From Prochlorococcus marinus (GTDB taxonomy: Bacteria; Cyanobacteriota; Cyanobacteriia; PCC-6307; Cyanobiaceae): DNA of 64,000 bases. Under the pieces are notes generated by a model that searched no databases, was not told the DNA's origin, and saw only the letters and a program-made list of their open reading frames with translations. Every line of letters begins with the position of its first letter. Within the stretch, counting starts at the first letter, position 1. Positions 28,270-36,698 of this stretch are shown in pieces. The position numbers and the translations under genes were made by a program. The DNA is taken from NCBI RefSeq assembly GCF_001180305.1, contig NZ_CVSX01000039.1:1-64000 (forward strand), written 5' to 3'.

Positions 28270-29403
28270 GTGAAAATTGCATTGTTTACTGAAACTTTTT
28301 TACCTAAAGTTGACGGCATAGTCACTAGACTGACTAAAACTATTGAATTTTTAATAAAAAATGGTGATGAAGTTATAATTTTTTGTCCAGAAGGGTGTCC
28401 AGAATCATATATGGGAGCAACTGTAGTTGGAGTTGCTGCAATGCCATTACCCTTATACCCAGAGTTGAAGCTTGGTTTACCTGGGCCTGCAGTCTCAGAT
28501 AAGTTAGAAAAATTTAATCCAGATTTGATACATGTAGTTAATCCAGCTGTACTTGGGTTAGGTGGCATATGGTTGGCAAAAACAAATAATATTCCTTTAA
28601 TTGCTAGCTACCATACTCATCTTCCAAAATATCTAGAACATTACGGTATGGGTATGTTAGAGCCACTTTTGTGGGAATTACTTAAAGCAGCTCATAATCA
28701 AGCCTTATTAAATTTATGTACTTCCACGGCTATGGTCAATGAGTTAAAAGATAAAGGTATTCAAAGGACTGCTCTTTGGCAGAGGGGAGTAGATACTTGC
28801 AGTTTCAGACCAGATTTAAGAAGTGAGAAAATGAGAGAAAAATTATTTGGAAAATATAAAGACGCTAATTATCTATTGATTTATGTAGGAAGATTATCAG
28901 CAGAAAAACAAATTGAGAGAATTAAACCAGTCTTAGAGAGTATCCCTAGTGCTTGCCTAGCACTTGTAGGTGATGGACCGTATAGAAACCAGCTTGAAAA
29001 AATCTTTGAAAATACCAAGACTAATTTCATAGGATATTTATCTGGCGATGAACTTGCTAGCGCCTATGCTTCTGGAGATATATTTTTATTCCCCTCTAGT
29101 ACAGAAACACTTGGGTTAGTTTTACTAGAAGCAATGGCAGCAGGATGTCCAGTTATCGGAGCCAACAAGGGGGGTATTCCAGATATTATTAGCGATGGGA
29201 TTAATGGCTGTTTATATGATCCTGATGAGAAAGATAATGGGGTACAAAGTTTGATTGAAGCAACAAAAAAAATTCTAGAGAATGGAGACAAAAGAGAAGT
29301 TATGAGGAAAGAGGCACGAAATGAAGCAGAAAAATGGGATTGGAATCAAGCAACGTTACAACTACAAAATTATTATTCAGATACTCTCAAAGAAATAGAT
29401 TAA
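28270..29403 (+). CDS. sqdX: Sulfolipid synthase (SqdX), GT4 glycosyltransferase
   Basis: Transfers sulfoquinovose from UDP-sulfoquinovose to diacylglycerol at the membrane, finishing the pathway begun by sqdB. The 377 residues show the GT-B fold: FTETFLPKVDGIVTRL at the N-terminus, ASYHTHLPKYLEHYG, the sugar-binding LIYVGRLSAEKQIERI, and the EX7E motif E279-E287 in TETLGLVLLEAMAAG, followed by ANKGGIPDII. The start is GTG at 28270, as in sqdB. It ends 12 bases from the convergent small gene at 29416-29664. Confidence 0.96.
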   Translation: MKIALFTETFLPKVDGIVTRLTKTIEFLIKNGDEVIIFCPEGCPESYMGATVVGVAAMPLPLYPELKLGLPGPAVSDKLEKFNPDLIHVVNPAVLGLGGIWLAKTNNIPLIASYHTHLPKYLEHYGMGMLEPLLWELLKAAHNQALLNLCTSTAMVNELKDKGIQRTALWQRGVDTCSFRPDLRSEKMREKLFGKYKDANYLLIYVGRLSAEKQIERIKPVLESIPSACLALVGDGPYRNQLEKIFENTKTNFIGYLSGDELASAYASGDIFLFPSSTETLGLVLLEAMAAGCPVIGANKGGIPDIISDGINGCLYDPDEKDNGVQSLIEATKKILENGDKREVMRKEARNEAEKWDWNQATLQLQNYYSDTLKEID

Positions 29404-29415
29404 GCTTAATCTAAA

Positions 29416-29664
29416 TTATGCTACGTGTGGAGGAGTGGGATTACTATATGAACTTAAAGGAAGTATTAGAGTAGCGATATTTTGATTCTTTTCAGGCCTT
29501 TTTTTCTTTGGAAATTTTTTACCAAAAGGTACTCTTATAACATTAGTTCCCTCAATGGAACGAATGTTTGAACTATCTTCTGAAAAATTATTGACAAAAT
29601 TTGGTAAATCGACGTTTTTAACTGGCAGGTGCTTAACATTACCAGATTTAAAATCTTTGGACAT
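29416..29664 (-). CDS. Hypothetical small basic protein
   Basis: An 82-residue frame that I do not recognise. It starts with ATG at 29664 and is rich in Lys, Pro, Asn and Ser. The middle reads VIRVPFGKKFPKKKRPEK, the end TPPHVA. No membrane segment, signal or metal motif is visible. It occupies the gap between sqdX and gcvP without overlapping either, in the direction of gcvP, from which a short hairpin separates it. The placement and intact frame favour a real gene, but this is not proven. Confidence 0.5.
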   Translation of the reverse strand: MSKDFKSGNVKHLPVKNVDLPNFVNNFSEDSSNIRSIEGTNVIRVPFGKKFPKKKRPEKNQNIATLILPLSSYSNPTPPHVA

Positions 29665-29778
29665 AGCTTCAAATACCCCAAAAAATTTGATGCTCGAATA
29701 TTGTAATAAAAAAATTTAAAAAAATTCTATAAGAAAATATTAAATTTTTATTCACATTGATAATAACTAAGTAAATAC

Positions 29779-29794
29779 AAGGACGCTAGTCCTT
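29779..29794 (-). terminator. Hairpin at the gcvP stop codon
   Basis: AAGGAC (29779-29784) and GTCCTT (29789-29794) form a perfect 6-bp stem with a 4-nt loop, starting on the gcvP stop. On the minus strand it is followed by GTATTTACTT, a poor U-tract, so this is at best a weak terminator or an mRNA 3'-end stabiliser for the gcvH-gcvP message. Confidence 0.35.
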
Positions 29795-32703
29795 CAAGCA
29801 CATTTTTTTTCTTCTAAAGTCTCTCCTCGATTTACATTACAAGAACAAATTAAATTTCGATCACCGTATGCATTATTAATCCTAGAAACTGTGGACCAAA
29901 ACTTAATAGTTGTTGGAGTTTTATAAGGGAAAGAAGCTTTTTCTTTTGAATAAGGATAATGCCAATTATCAGCAATTAACTCTTTCAGCGTATGGGGAGC
30001 ATTACTTATTACATTATTATTTTTTAATTCAATATTATTTTCTATTTCACTGATTTCTTCTCCGATCAATAGCATAGCCTCACAAAATCTATCTAATTCT
30101 GCCAAACCTTCACTTTCAGTAGGCTCTATCATTATGGTCTCTGGAACAGGCCAACTTATAGTTGGGGCATGAAAACTATAATCTATTAATCGTTTAGCTA
30201 AATCATTTACACTCAAACCAGTTTTGGATTTTAAATCTCTAAAATCTAAAATACATTCATGTGCAACAAAATTATTTTTTCCTTTATAAAGAATCTTAAA
30301 TTTATGCTTTAAAGAATACGCAATATAATTTGCAGATAAAATTGCATGCGCAGTTGCTTTCCTTAAACCGCTAAGACCAGCCATTTTTATATACATCCAA
30401 CTTATTGGAAGAATACTTGCACTCCCATGCTTGGCAGAAGATACGTAATTAGCACTATTAAAGAAATTATTATCCATTAAAGAATGAGTAGGAAGAAATG
30501 GGCTTAAAGTTTCTGATGCGGCTACTGGACCAACTCCTGGACCACCGCCTCCATGTGGAATGCAGAATGTTTTATGTAAATTCAAATGACAAACATCAAC
30601 ACCATAGTTCCCGGGTTTACATAATCCCACCTGAGCATTCAAATTTGCTCCATCTAAATAGACAAATCCTCCAACAGAGTGAATTAATTCACATATCTTT
30701 CTAATTTGTAATTCAAAAACACCATGAGTAGAGGGATAGGTCAACATAAGAGCCCCTATTTGGTTATCAAATTTCTTAACCTTGATCAACAAATCTTGAA
30801 AATCAATATTTCCTTCGTCATCACACTCGACAGATAAAACATCAAAACCTGCCATAACCGCACTAGCAGGATTGGTTCCATGAGCACTTTTAGGAATTAA
30901 ACATTTTTTTCTTGAAAGTACGCCTTTTGATTCAAAATAAGAATTTATTGCCAATAAACCTGCAAACTCTCCTTGAGAGCCTGCATTTGGTTGAAAAGAA
31001 ACTGCTTTTAAACCAACAATATCACTTATCCATTTTTCTAGGTCAGATATTATTTTTGAATAACCCTTAGTTTGATCTGGCGGAGAAAAAGGGTGAATGG
31101 AAGATAAATTTGCCCAAGAGACTGGATTCAACTCTGCTGCAGAATTTAACTTCATGGTACAGCTTCCTAATGGCATCATTCCATCTACCAAAGAAAAATC
31201 TTTTTCAGCAAGTCGGAATATATATCTCATTAATTCAGTTTCACTTTGATAATTAGTGAATATATCTTGCTGCATCCATTCAGCGGATCTCAAAGCTAAA
31301 CTTTCAAGATGAAATCCCTTATCAAATTTTATATGCTCTAAATCTTCTTTTTTTTCTATGAGGTTTGCAATAAAAGTCAAAATATCTTTGATTTCTTTTT
31401 CATCACTAAGCTCATCTAAAGAGATCCCAAAGCCAGTTGAATCTTCAATAGTTGATCCCAAGGGCAAAATTCTTAAATTATAGCCATTTTTTAACGCTTC
31501 ATTATGGATCTTTTGGGAATGCTCAGAATAAACATCAACACTATCAAATCTAATCCCATCAGGTATATCAAAACCTAAATCAACCAAACATGATTCTAAA
31601 TTTATTCTCAACTCCACTAATCTTTTAGCAATTTTCGTTAATCCAGAAGGGCCATGATAAATAGCATAAAAAGAAGAAATTATGGCTAATAAAGATTGAG
31701 CGGTACAAATATTACTAGTTGCCTTCTCCCTTCTAATATGTTGCTCTCTTGTTTGCAATGCTAGTCTTAAAGACTTTTCTCCATTTTTAGAAAGAGTTTG
31801 CCCAACAATTCTTCCAGGTATCAATCTTTTATATTTTTCGCTACATGCAAAATATGCTGCATGGGGGCCGCCAAAACCCATTGGAACACCAAATCTTTGC
31901 ATACTACCCACTGCAACATCAACACCAAATTCAGAAATTGGTTTAATTAAAACTTGTGCCAGTGGATCAATACAAGCCGTTACAATAATTTCTGATCTAT
32001 GTGCTTGGGATATTAAGAACGTGGGATCAAATAATTCGCCATTTTTACCGGGTAATTGCAATAGAATTCCAAAGACATCATTATGATTAGGGAGATTTTT
32101 TTGAGTAAAGCGTTTTAAGGATATTCCCAGAGGTTTTGCTCTAGTTTGTAGAACATTAAAAGTATGATCAAAAACATTTGATTCCACTAAATATACTTTT
32201 GAAGATTTATTTTTTCTTGCGGCAAAACTCATGGCCATAGCTTCTGCAGCAGCAGTGCCCTCATCTAACAAAGATGAATTAGCGACAGGGAATCCTGTTA
32301 GTTCACAAACAATAGTCTGAAAATTAAATAAAGCTTCTAATCTTCCTTGGGCAATTTCTGCCTGATATGGAGTATAAGATGTATACCACCTAGGATTTTC
32401 AAGAACATGTCTTTGAATTACTTTAGGCATGTGATTGTCATAGTAACCAAGGCCTATTAGTGATCTCATTTTGGTATTCTTCTTGGCAATCTCTTCTAAT
32501 TCATTTAAAGCCTCAATTTCTGAGCAACCTTGGGGCAATATTTCTGAAGATTTATCTTTAAGCTGAATATCTTCAGGAATAACTTGATTTATAAATTGAT
32601 CAATATTATTAAAACCAAGCTTGTTCAGCATAATTTTTTCATCATTATCTCCTAACCCAAGATGCCTATCTATAAACAAATCAGACCCAAATTTGGATGT
32701 CAT
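29794..32703 (-). CDS. gcvP: Glycine dehydrogenase (decarboxylating), P protein
   Basis: The PLP-dependent P protein of the glycine cleavage system. It decarboxylates glycine and passes the aminomethyl group to the lipoyl arm of GcvH. The 969-residue single chain fuses both halves found separately in some bacteria. The N-terminal FIDRHLGLGD is typical; the PLP lysine is K711 in NLHKTFCIPHGGGGPG. Also seen are GSCTMKLN and SAHGTNPASAVMAG. In phototrophs this enzyme clears photorespiratory glycine. It lies 45 bases downstream of gcvH in the same direction. Confidence 0.98.
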   Translation of the reverse strand: MTSKFGSDLFIDRHLGLGDNDEKIMLNKLGFNNIDQFINQVIPEDIQLKDKSSEILPQGCSEIEALNELEEIAKKNTKMRSLIGLGYYDNHMPKVIQRHVLENPRWYTSYTPYQAEIAQGRLEALFNFQTIVCELTGFPVANSSLLDEGTAAAEAMAMSFAARKNKSSKVYLVESNVFDHTFNVLQTRAKPLGISLKRFTQKNLPNHNDVFGILLQLPGKNGELFDPTFLISQAHRSEIIVTACIDPLAQVLIKPISEFGVDVAVGSMQRFGVPMGFGGPHAAYFACSEKYKRLIPGRIVGQTLSKNGEKSLRLALQTREQHIRREKATSNICTAQSLLAIISSFYAIYHGPSGLTKIAKRLVELRINLESCLVDLGFDIPDGIRFDSVDVYSEHSQKIHNEALKNGYNLRILPLGSTIEDSTGFGISLDELSDEKEIKDILTFIANLIEKKEDLEHIKFDKGFHLESLALRSAEWMQQDIFTNYQSETELMRYIFRLAEKDFSLVDGMMPLGSCTMKLNSAAELNPVSWANLSSIHPFSPPDQTKGYSKIISDLEKWISDIVGLKAVSFQPNAGSQGEFAGLLAINSYFESKGVLSRKKCLIPKSAHGTNPASAVMAGFDVLSVECDDEGNIDFQDLLIKVKKFDNQIGALMLTYPSTHGVFELQIRKICELIHSVGGFVYLDGANLNAQVGLCKPGNYGVDVCHLNLHKTFCIPHGGGGPGVGPVAASETLSPFLPTHSLMDNNFFNSANYVSSAKHGSASILPISWMYIKMAGLSGLRKATAHAILSANYIAYSLKHKFKILYKGKNNFVAHECILDFRDLKSKTGLSVNDLAKRLIDYSFHAPTISWPVPETIMIEPTESEGLAELDRFCEAMLLIGEEISEIENNIELKNNNVISNAPHTLKELIADNWHYPYSKEKASFPYKTPTTIKFWSTVSRINNAYGDRNLICSCNVNRGETLEEKKCA

Positions 32704-32748
32704 ATTAAAATATTTTTCTTTAAAATAGCTCTTTTTAAAAAGTTTGCC

Positions 32749-33138
32749 TTATTTTGGTACAACCTTTAATTGATATTCCTCAGAAGTCATCAAATCAGCA
32801 ATTGATGCTTTTGATTCTGGTTTCAAAATGACTAACCAACCTTCTCCAATCGGATCATTCTGTAGAAGCTCAGGGTTCTCAATAACACTTTCATTTACAG
32901 ATACTATTTCACCTGAAAAAGGCAGATAGACTTCCTCAACGGCCTTAACTGATTCAATTGTTCCAAAGGTCTCACCTTGCTCTAAAGTCGCTCCTTGATC
33001 AGCTAACTCAACAAAAACAATATCTCCTAATTGATCTATGGCAAATTCACTAACTCCAATTTTTAATAATCCGTTTTCTTCCAAAACATATTCATGAGTA
33101 TCAGCATAGTTGAGGTTGTCTGGAAACTTATAAGACAT
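32749..33138 (-). CDS. gcvH: Glycine cleavage system H protein
   Basis: A lipoyl-carrying shuttle between P, T and L proteins. 129 residues; the lipoylated lysine is K65 in GTIESVKAVEEVYLP. The flanking YADTHEYV, VGVSEFA-like IGVSEFAIDQLGDIVFVELAD, and the C-terminal GEGWLVILKP match the family. It is placed between the PLP lyase-like gene (2-base gap upstream) and gcvP, so the three are very probably one transcript. The T protein gene is at 50.6 kb. Confidence 0.98.
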   Translation of the reverse strand: MSYKFPDNLNYADTHEYVLEENGLLKIGVSEFAIDQLGDIVFVELADQGATLEQGETFGTIESVKAVEEVYLPFSGEIVSVNESVIENPELLQNDPIGEGWLVILKPESKASIADLMTSEEYQLKVVPK

Positions 33139-33140
33139 GA

Positions 33141-34433
33141 TTAAATAGATAAAGGAAGTAGAGAATCCTTTGAAATTAATTTTTCCTCTAATAATTCAGA
33201 TAATAATCGAATTAATGCAATTTTGATGTGAGCTATGTGAGAACCACCTTGAACAAAAATATTATAAGGATCTCTTAGAGGAGCATCAGCAGAAAATTCA
33301 CTTGTACTACCTTCAATAAATGTACCTCCTGCCATTAATAATTTTGAATCATAACCATCCATTGATGATGGAACAACATTAAGAAAAGAATCTACTGGTG
33401 AAGAATTTTGAAAAGATTGACAAACTTTTTGTACCAAATAAGGATTATTCAATCTTATTGCCTGAATAAGATCAGATCTATAAGTTGCTGGCTCTGGTAA
33501 AACCTTAAATCCTAAATTTTTAAAAACTGCTGCAACCATATCAGCACCCTTTAGTGATTCGTGAACAATTTGTGGAGCTAAAAATAAACCCTGCAAAATT
33601 AATCTTCCTAGTCCAAAATTTATTCCTGCAGAAGAACCAATACCTGGTGAAGTTAATCTTGAACATGCCATCTCAACCAATTCTGCATCTCCTGCAACGT
33701 ACCCACCAGTAGGAACTATTGTTCCTCCCAAATTTTTAATCAATGATCCAGCAATTATATTTGCCCCTTTAGAAATTGGTTCACTATCTTCAACAAGCTC
33801 CCCATAACAGTTATCAACAAAACATATACAGTTAGGATCTAAAGAATGAATGAGACTACAAATTTTCTCTATCTGATGATTCGTAAGAGATTTTCTCCAA
33901 CTATATCCACAACTTTTTTGTATAAATACTAATTTGCACGAATTTTCTTTAAAAGCATGAACAATTTTTTCTTCAAAAGAATCAAAATTCTCGCATATAT
34001 TGATTTGCTTATATTCAATCTCAAAATCTTTAAGTGAGCCATTACCTCCTCCCCTTATTCCTATTACTTCTTCTAATGTGTCATATGGATTTCCTGTTAA
34101 AGATAACATCACATCTCCAGGCCTAAGAATTCCAAATAACACAGAACTTATTGCATGGGTTCCACTTACAAATTGCATCCTCACAGCTGCCTTTTCAGCA
34201 AGAAACAATCTTGCAAAAACCGCATCAATTTTTTCTCTAGATATATCATCATGACCACTACCAGAGGATTGATTAAAATGACTAGTAGAAACTTTTTCTT
34301 CCTTAAAAATTGTCAAAATATTTTTTAATTTCAGGAAAACCTGATTTGATCTTTCTTGGAAAACTTTACTTAAACTCTCTTCAATAAGGAGAACAGTGTT
34401 TTCAGCCAGTTTTAAGTTATTATTTAGTGTCAT
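33141..34433 (-). CDS. PLP-dependent methionine gamma-lyase-like protein (aluminium-resistance family)
   Basis: A 430-residue fold-type I PLP protein of the COG4100 family, often labelled aluminium-resistance or methionine gamma-lyase-like. Visible: FNQSSGSGHDD near 54-62, MQFVSGTHAISSVLFG (86-101), IQKSCGYSWRKSL, the PLP-site aspartate in CICFVDNCYGE, and the Schiff-base lysine K233 in AGSLIKNLGG. The C-terminal part has FIEGSTSEFSADAP. The true reaction is not known from sequence; sulfur amino acid cleavage is an inference from family names. It begins a likely three-gene operon with gcvH and gcvP (2 bases to gcvH), which suggests a one-carbon or amino-acid role. Confidence 0.85.
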   Translation of the reverse strand: MTLNNNLKLAENTVLLIEESLSKVFQERSNQVFLKLKNILTIFKEEKVSTSHFNQSSGSGHDDISREKIDAVFARLFLAEKAAVRMQFVSGTHAISSVLFGILRPGDVMLSLTGNPYDTLEEVIGIRGGGNGSLKDFEIEYKQINICENFDSFEEKIVHAFKENSCKLVFIQKSCGYSWRKSLTNHQIEKICSLIHSLDPNCICFVDNCYGELVEDSEPISKGANIIAGSLIKNLGGTIVPTGGYVAGDAELVEMACSRLTSPGIGSSAGINFGLGRLILQGLFLAPQIVHESLKGADMVAAVFKNLGFKVLPEPATYRSDLIQAIRLNNPYLVQKVCQSFQNSSPVDSFLNVVPSSMDGYDSKLLMAGGTFIEGSTSEFSADAPLRDPYNIFVQGGSHIAHIKIALIRLLSELLEEKLISKDSLLPLSI

Positions 34434-34451
34434 AAATTATGAAAACTCAAA

Positions 34452-35150
34452 TTATTTTTCAGAAGCTAAATTTCTTAATTCTGCGAGGAAAGCATTAGGT
34501 CCATTACCCTGAAAATAAGAGAGTTTTTTTGAAGCCTCATATAAATCAAGCAGTTCCCCATCTAACTCTTCAGCCGTATAGTCTCTAATTCCTGCTATGA
34601 CCTCAGCAAAACGTTCTCTTCGGCTTGATTTATTAACAGCATATGCCTCCATTACCTGAATTTTACATGATCTCCAAGCCTTATTCTGACAAAAATGCAC
34701 TGAAAGGGCATCACTTAATGCAGAAGCTTCTTCATCTTCTATATACCAGTCAAAAGATGAAGGTAGAGATTTTAATCCTGAAAATATCTCGAATAACTCC
34801 CCGGCCGACAATGGATTGCCAGAATCATTTTTTAGGGGTAATGCAGACTCTTCCAAAGATTTCCATAACTCTGGGTAATCAATTTCAAAACGATCCCTGA
34901 TTTTTTCTATACCTTGATCAAGAATCGTATTAACTTGAGCTAAAGCAAGAAAAACTTCAGGACCTGGCGACGATAACTTCCCATTCCTAAGATTAGAAAT
35001 TTGTGAATTGTGAACTTTACCTAAATCAAGAACTTCAGAAAGTAAAGGCAAAACTCTATGTGACCAGCCATTTCTTTCATGCCAGAGGTGTATCAAATGA
35101 GCCATAGCCCTTCGACCTCTAGATAATTTATCGCGATATCCGATACTCAC
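34452..35150 (-). CDS. Conserved hypothetical protein with possible XRE-like HTH
   Basis: A 232-residue soluble protein starting with GTG at 35150 (next ATG is codon 16). Residues about 35-70 (LLSEVLDLGKVHNSQISNLRNGKLSSPGPEVFLALAQVN) read like a Cro/XRE helix-turn-helix: helix, turn, and the recognition-like segment NSQISNLRNGK. The rest is helical with many acidic and aromatic residues (PSSFDWYIEDEEASALSDALS). The N-terminus is basic (RDKLSRGRRAM). I do not recognise a named function. It is divergent from the desaturase gene, with a 75-base gap that contains a small inverted repeat, so DNA binding and control of that neighbour are plausible but unproven. Confidence 0.7.
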   Translation of the reverse strand: MSIGYRDKLSRGRRAMAHLIHLWHERNGWSHRVLPLLSEVLDLGKVHNSQISNLRNGKLSSPGPEVFLALAQVNTILDQGIEKIRDRFEIDYPELWKSLEESALPLKNDSGNPLSAGELFEIFSGLKSLPSSFDWYIEDEEASALSDALSVHFCQNKAWRSCKIQVMEAYAVNKSSRRERFAEVIAGIRDYTAEELDGELLDLYEASKKLSYFQGNGPNAFLAELRNLASEK

Positions 35151-35186
35151 AGATAATTAAACTTATCAATAGTATAGTATGATAAT

Positions 35187-35202
35187 ATTACATATCGGTA
35201 AT
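35187..35202. promoter_or_regulatory. Possible operator between HTH-like gene and desaturase
   Basis: ATTAC (35187-35191) and GTAAT (35198-35202) form an inverted repeat with a 6-base centre (ATATCG) in the 75-base divergent gap. Half-site spacing of 11 bases fits a dimeric HTH site. The arms are only 5 bp and the region is AT-rich, so this is tentative. Confidence 0.3.
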
Positions 35203-35225
35203 TTTGAAAATAGTATTTCAATATC

Positions 35226-36164
35226 ATGAATTCAGTAATTTTCCAAGAAACAGCAAAATTAAAAAAACCTGTTCCAGCTGAAAAAGTTATAGAACTCTCA
35301 GAAAAATTACTGGAACCTTCTAGCCATTCAAAAAGATATCCTCCAAGACTACATAAAACTTGGGGAACAATTGTTTTCATGGTTGCAATTCATATTCTTT
35401 CTCTTGTAGCTATACAACCAAAATTTTGGAGTCTCCCTGCAATCACTTCATTATTATTTTTTTACTGGGTAACGGCTTGTTTAGGAGTCACTCTTGGATA
35501 TCACAGATTGTTATCACACAGATCGTTCATTGTTCCAAGATGGTTAGAAAGATTTTTCGCTACTTGTGGAGCTATAAGTTGCCAGCATGGACCAATAGAT
35601 TGGGTAGGTTTACATAGGCACCACCACTCTTTTTCAGATACTGAAGTAGATCATCACAATAGTAAAAAGGGATTTTGGTGGAGTCATATGGGTTGGATGT
35701 TTAAAGACGTTGAAGCACTAAAAGCTGTTCCAAAACTAAGTGCAGATTTAATCAAAGATCCATACTATAGATTTCTAAATAAATATTTTTTATTCTTACA
35801 AATTCCTATTGGACTCTCTTTATACGCAATAGGTCAAAAATTAGGTGTTGGAGGATGGGCTCTAGTCCTTTGGGGAATTCCATTGAGGCTTGTGGTTGTT
35901 TATCATATAACTTGGCTAGTAAACTCCGCGACGCATTGTTGGGGAAAAGCACCATTTGAAAGTGGTGATTCATCTAAAAACAATGCTTGGGTTGCTGCAT
36001 TAACATTTGGAGAAGGTTGGCATAATAATCATCATGCATTTCCCAACTCGGCAAAACAAGGATTATTTAGAGGTCAGATAGATTTAACATGGGAACATAT
36101 TAAGATTCTTGCGAAATTTGGTCTTGCAAAAAAAGTAAAGTTACCCTCTAGGTCTTATTATTAA
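35226..36164 (+). CDS. desC: Membrane fatty-acid (acyl-lipid) desaturase
   Basis: Introduces a cis double bond, probably at C9, into acyl chains of membrane lipids using di-iron and ferredoxin-derived electrons. The three histidine boxes are HRLLSH (93-98), HRHHH (130-134) and HNNHH (266-270), the pattern of delta-9 desaturases. The 312 residues include membrane segments near 48-65, 75-92 and 185-235. The delta-9 assignment is by box pattern; other positions (for example other regiospecific Prochlorococcus desaturases) are possible. The gene lies opposite an HTH-like protein and 20 bases before rplI. Confidence 0.92.
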   Translation: MNSVIFQETAKLKKPVPAEKVIELSEKLLEPSSHSKRYPPRLHKTWGTIVFMVAIHILSLVAIQPKFWSLPAITSLLFFYWVTACLGVTLGYHRLLSHRSFIVPRWLERFFATCGAISCQHGPIDWVGLHRHHHSFSDTEVDHHNSKKGFWWSHMGWMFKDVEALKAVPKLSADLIKDPYYRFLNKYFLFLQIPIGLSLYAIGQKLGVGGWALVLWGIPLRLVVVYHITWLVNSATHCWGKAPFESGDSSKNNAWVAALTFGEGWHNNHHAFPNSAKQGLFRGQIDLTWEHIKILAKFGLAKKVKLPSRSYY

Positions 36165-36184
36165 CTATATTGTTCAATATTTTC

Positions 36185-36640
36185 ATGGCTAAAAGAGTAC
36201 AAGTCGCATTAACTGAATCAATCGCATCACTAGGTAAAGAAGGTGATCTAGTTGAAGTAGCACCTGGATACGCAAGAAACTTTCTATTACCTTACGGTAA
36301 GGCAATGAATGTAACACCAGCAGTCCTTAAACAAATTGAAAGGAAGAAAGAAAAAGAAAAAATTGCTGCTGATAAATTAAAGCAAGAAGCTCTAGATTTC
36401 CAAACTGCATTATCTACAATAGGTAGGTTCACTATCAAAAAACAGGTTGGAGAAGACGGTGTCCTTTTTGGAACTGTGACCAATGGTGATGTTGCCGAAG
36501 CAATAGAAGCCGCAACTAAAAAAGAAATTGATAGAAGAAACATTACCGTTCCTGATATTCATAATTTAGGTTCCTTTACTGCAAAAATAAAATTACATCC
36601 AGAAGTAAATGCAGAAGTAAATATTGAAGTAACAAGTTAA
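36185..36640 (+). CDS. rplI: 50S ribosomal protein L9
   Basis: A 151-residue protein, counted from the ATG at 36185; a frame opening 15 bases earlier adds MFNIF, but MAKRVQVAL is the normal start. The N-terminal domain shows [32 protein letters not shown], the L9 signature region; a long lysine-rich helix ([16 protein letters not shown]) joins it to the C-terminal domain with [13 protein letters not shown]. It binds 23S rRNA domain V. It is followed 58 bases later by dnaB, the common rplI-dnaB pairing. Confidence 0.97.
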   Translation: MAKRVQVALTESIASLGKEGDLVEVAPGYARNFLLPYGKAMNVTPAVLKQIERKKEKEKIAADKLKQEALDFQTALSTIGRFTIKKQVGEDGVLFGTVTNGDVAEAIEAATKKEIDRRNITVPDIHNLGSFTAKIKLHPEVNAEVNIEVTS

Positions 36641-36698
36641 TCAATTTGTTGCATTATTTTGAAAAGTAGCCAGAGTATATATCTAAGCAATTCAAGAT

